From: Kiritimatiellia bacterium
GTDB lineage: Bacteria > Verrucomicrobiota > Kiritimatiellia > RFP12 > UBA1067
Direction: 5' to 3'
Assembly: GCA_900771305.1 (NCBI GenBank)
Contig: CAAGNL010000340.1
Span: 1 to 5,268 of the forward strand
Length of the DNA: 5,268 bases
Part shown: positions 5,164 through 5,268 of the stretch, piece after piece
How positions within the stretch are numbered: position 1 is the stretch's first letter
Layout: each line of letters begins with the position of its first letter
The notes under the pieces: model-generated
Databases searched by the model: none
What the model was told of the DNA's origin: nothing
The model's input: only the letters and a program-made list of their open reading frames with translations
Position numbers and translations under genes: made by a program

Positions 5164-5268
5164 TCACGGGAACTTGTCATTCCGATTGTAGATTTTCTCG
5201 CCCGGGGCAAAGAGGTTCGTCTTCCGGTCCCATTCGAGGTTGCGGTCGAGCGGCGTCGGGTTGAGGTA
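5164..5268 (-). CDS. 3' end of an unidentified gene (partial)
   Basis: A minus-strand frame enters from the right edge and runs 34 codons to TGA. It reads YLNPTPLDRNLEWDRK, then TNLFAPGEKIYNRNDKFP. The segment is hydrophilic, with a natural mix of residues and no low-complexity bias, which suggests a real C-terminus. I do not recognise the family. It lies upstream of the small membrane ORF and the broken membrane protein gene in the same direction, and may share a transcript with them. The start and the rest of the gene are outside the window. Confidence 0.5.
   Translation of the reverse strand, partial: YLNPTPLDRNLEWDRKTNLFAPGEKIYNRNDKFP

Overview
The window reads as bacterial chromosome. 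The genes are moderately GC-rich and there is one short AT-rich divergent spacer (2357-2490). Genes are packed with ATGA-type and short overlaps. No rRNA, tRNA, insertion sequence or CRISPR array was seen. The content (OmpR-type two-component pair, sigma70-like promoter, weak or absent Shine-Dalgarno at two of the starts) does not fix a taxon. A Gram-negative-type, perhaps PVC-group bacterium is only a guess.

Left part (about 31-2356, minus strand): a translationally coupled two-gene operon transcribed leftward from the divergent spacer. The first gene (1127-2356) encodes a membrane-anchored coiled-coil protein ending in a GIY-YIG-like domain of the T5orf172/MUG113 type and an acidic tail. 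Its middle reads out of frame for about 50 codons, and the DUF4041 core usual in this family is not seen. The second gene (90-1130, ATGA overlap) encodes a two-helix membrane protein with a TPR-like loop, a long charged coiled coil and a C-terminal helical domain that looks TerB-like. Together they look like a membrane-tethered accessory or possible defence module that I cannot match to a named system.

Middle part (2419-4222, plus strand): a divergent two-component system. A very good sigma70-type promoter (TTGCCA, 17 bp, TATAGT) would start the transcript at or within a base or so of the response-regulator ATG, so the mRNA is predicted to be leaderless. An inverted repeat just upstream is a candidate operator. 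The regulator gene (OmpR/PhoB type) overlaps the histidine kinase gene by 14 nt. The kinase has two membrane helices with almost no periplasmic loop.

Right part (4231-5268, minus strand, convergent with the kinase): the 3' end of an unidentified gene, a possible 42-residue membrane peptide, and a multi-pass membrane protein gene broken into two frames, apparently with its middle missing. Only 8 bp separate it from the kinase stop, and no terminator was seen there.

The most interesting items are the membrane GIY-YIG/TerB-like operon, its compensated frameshift, and the leaderless promoter between it and the two-component genes. Family assignments were made by eye from remembered motifs, without a database search.
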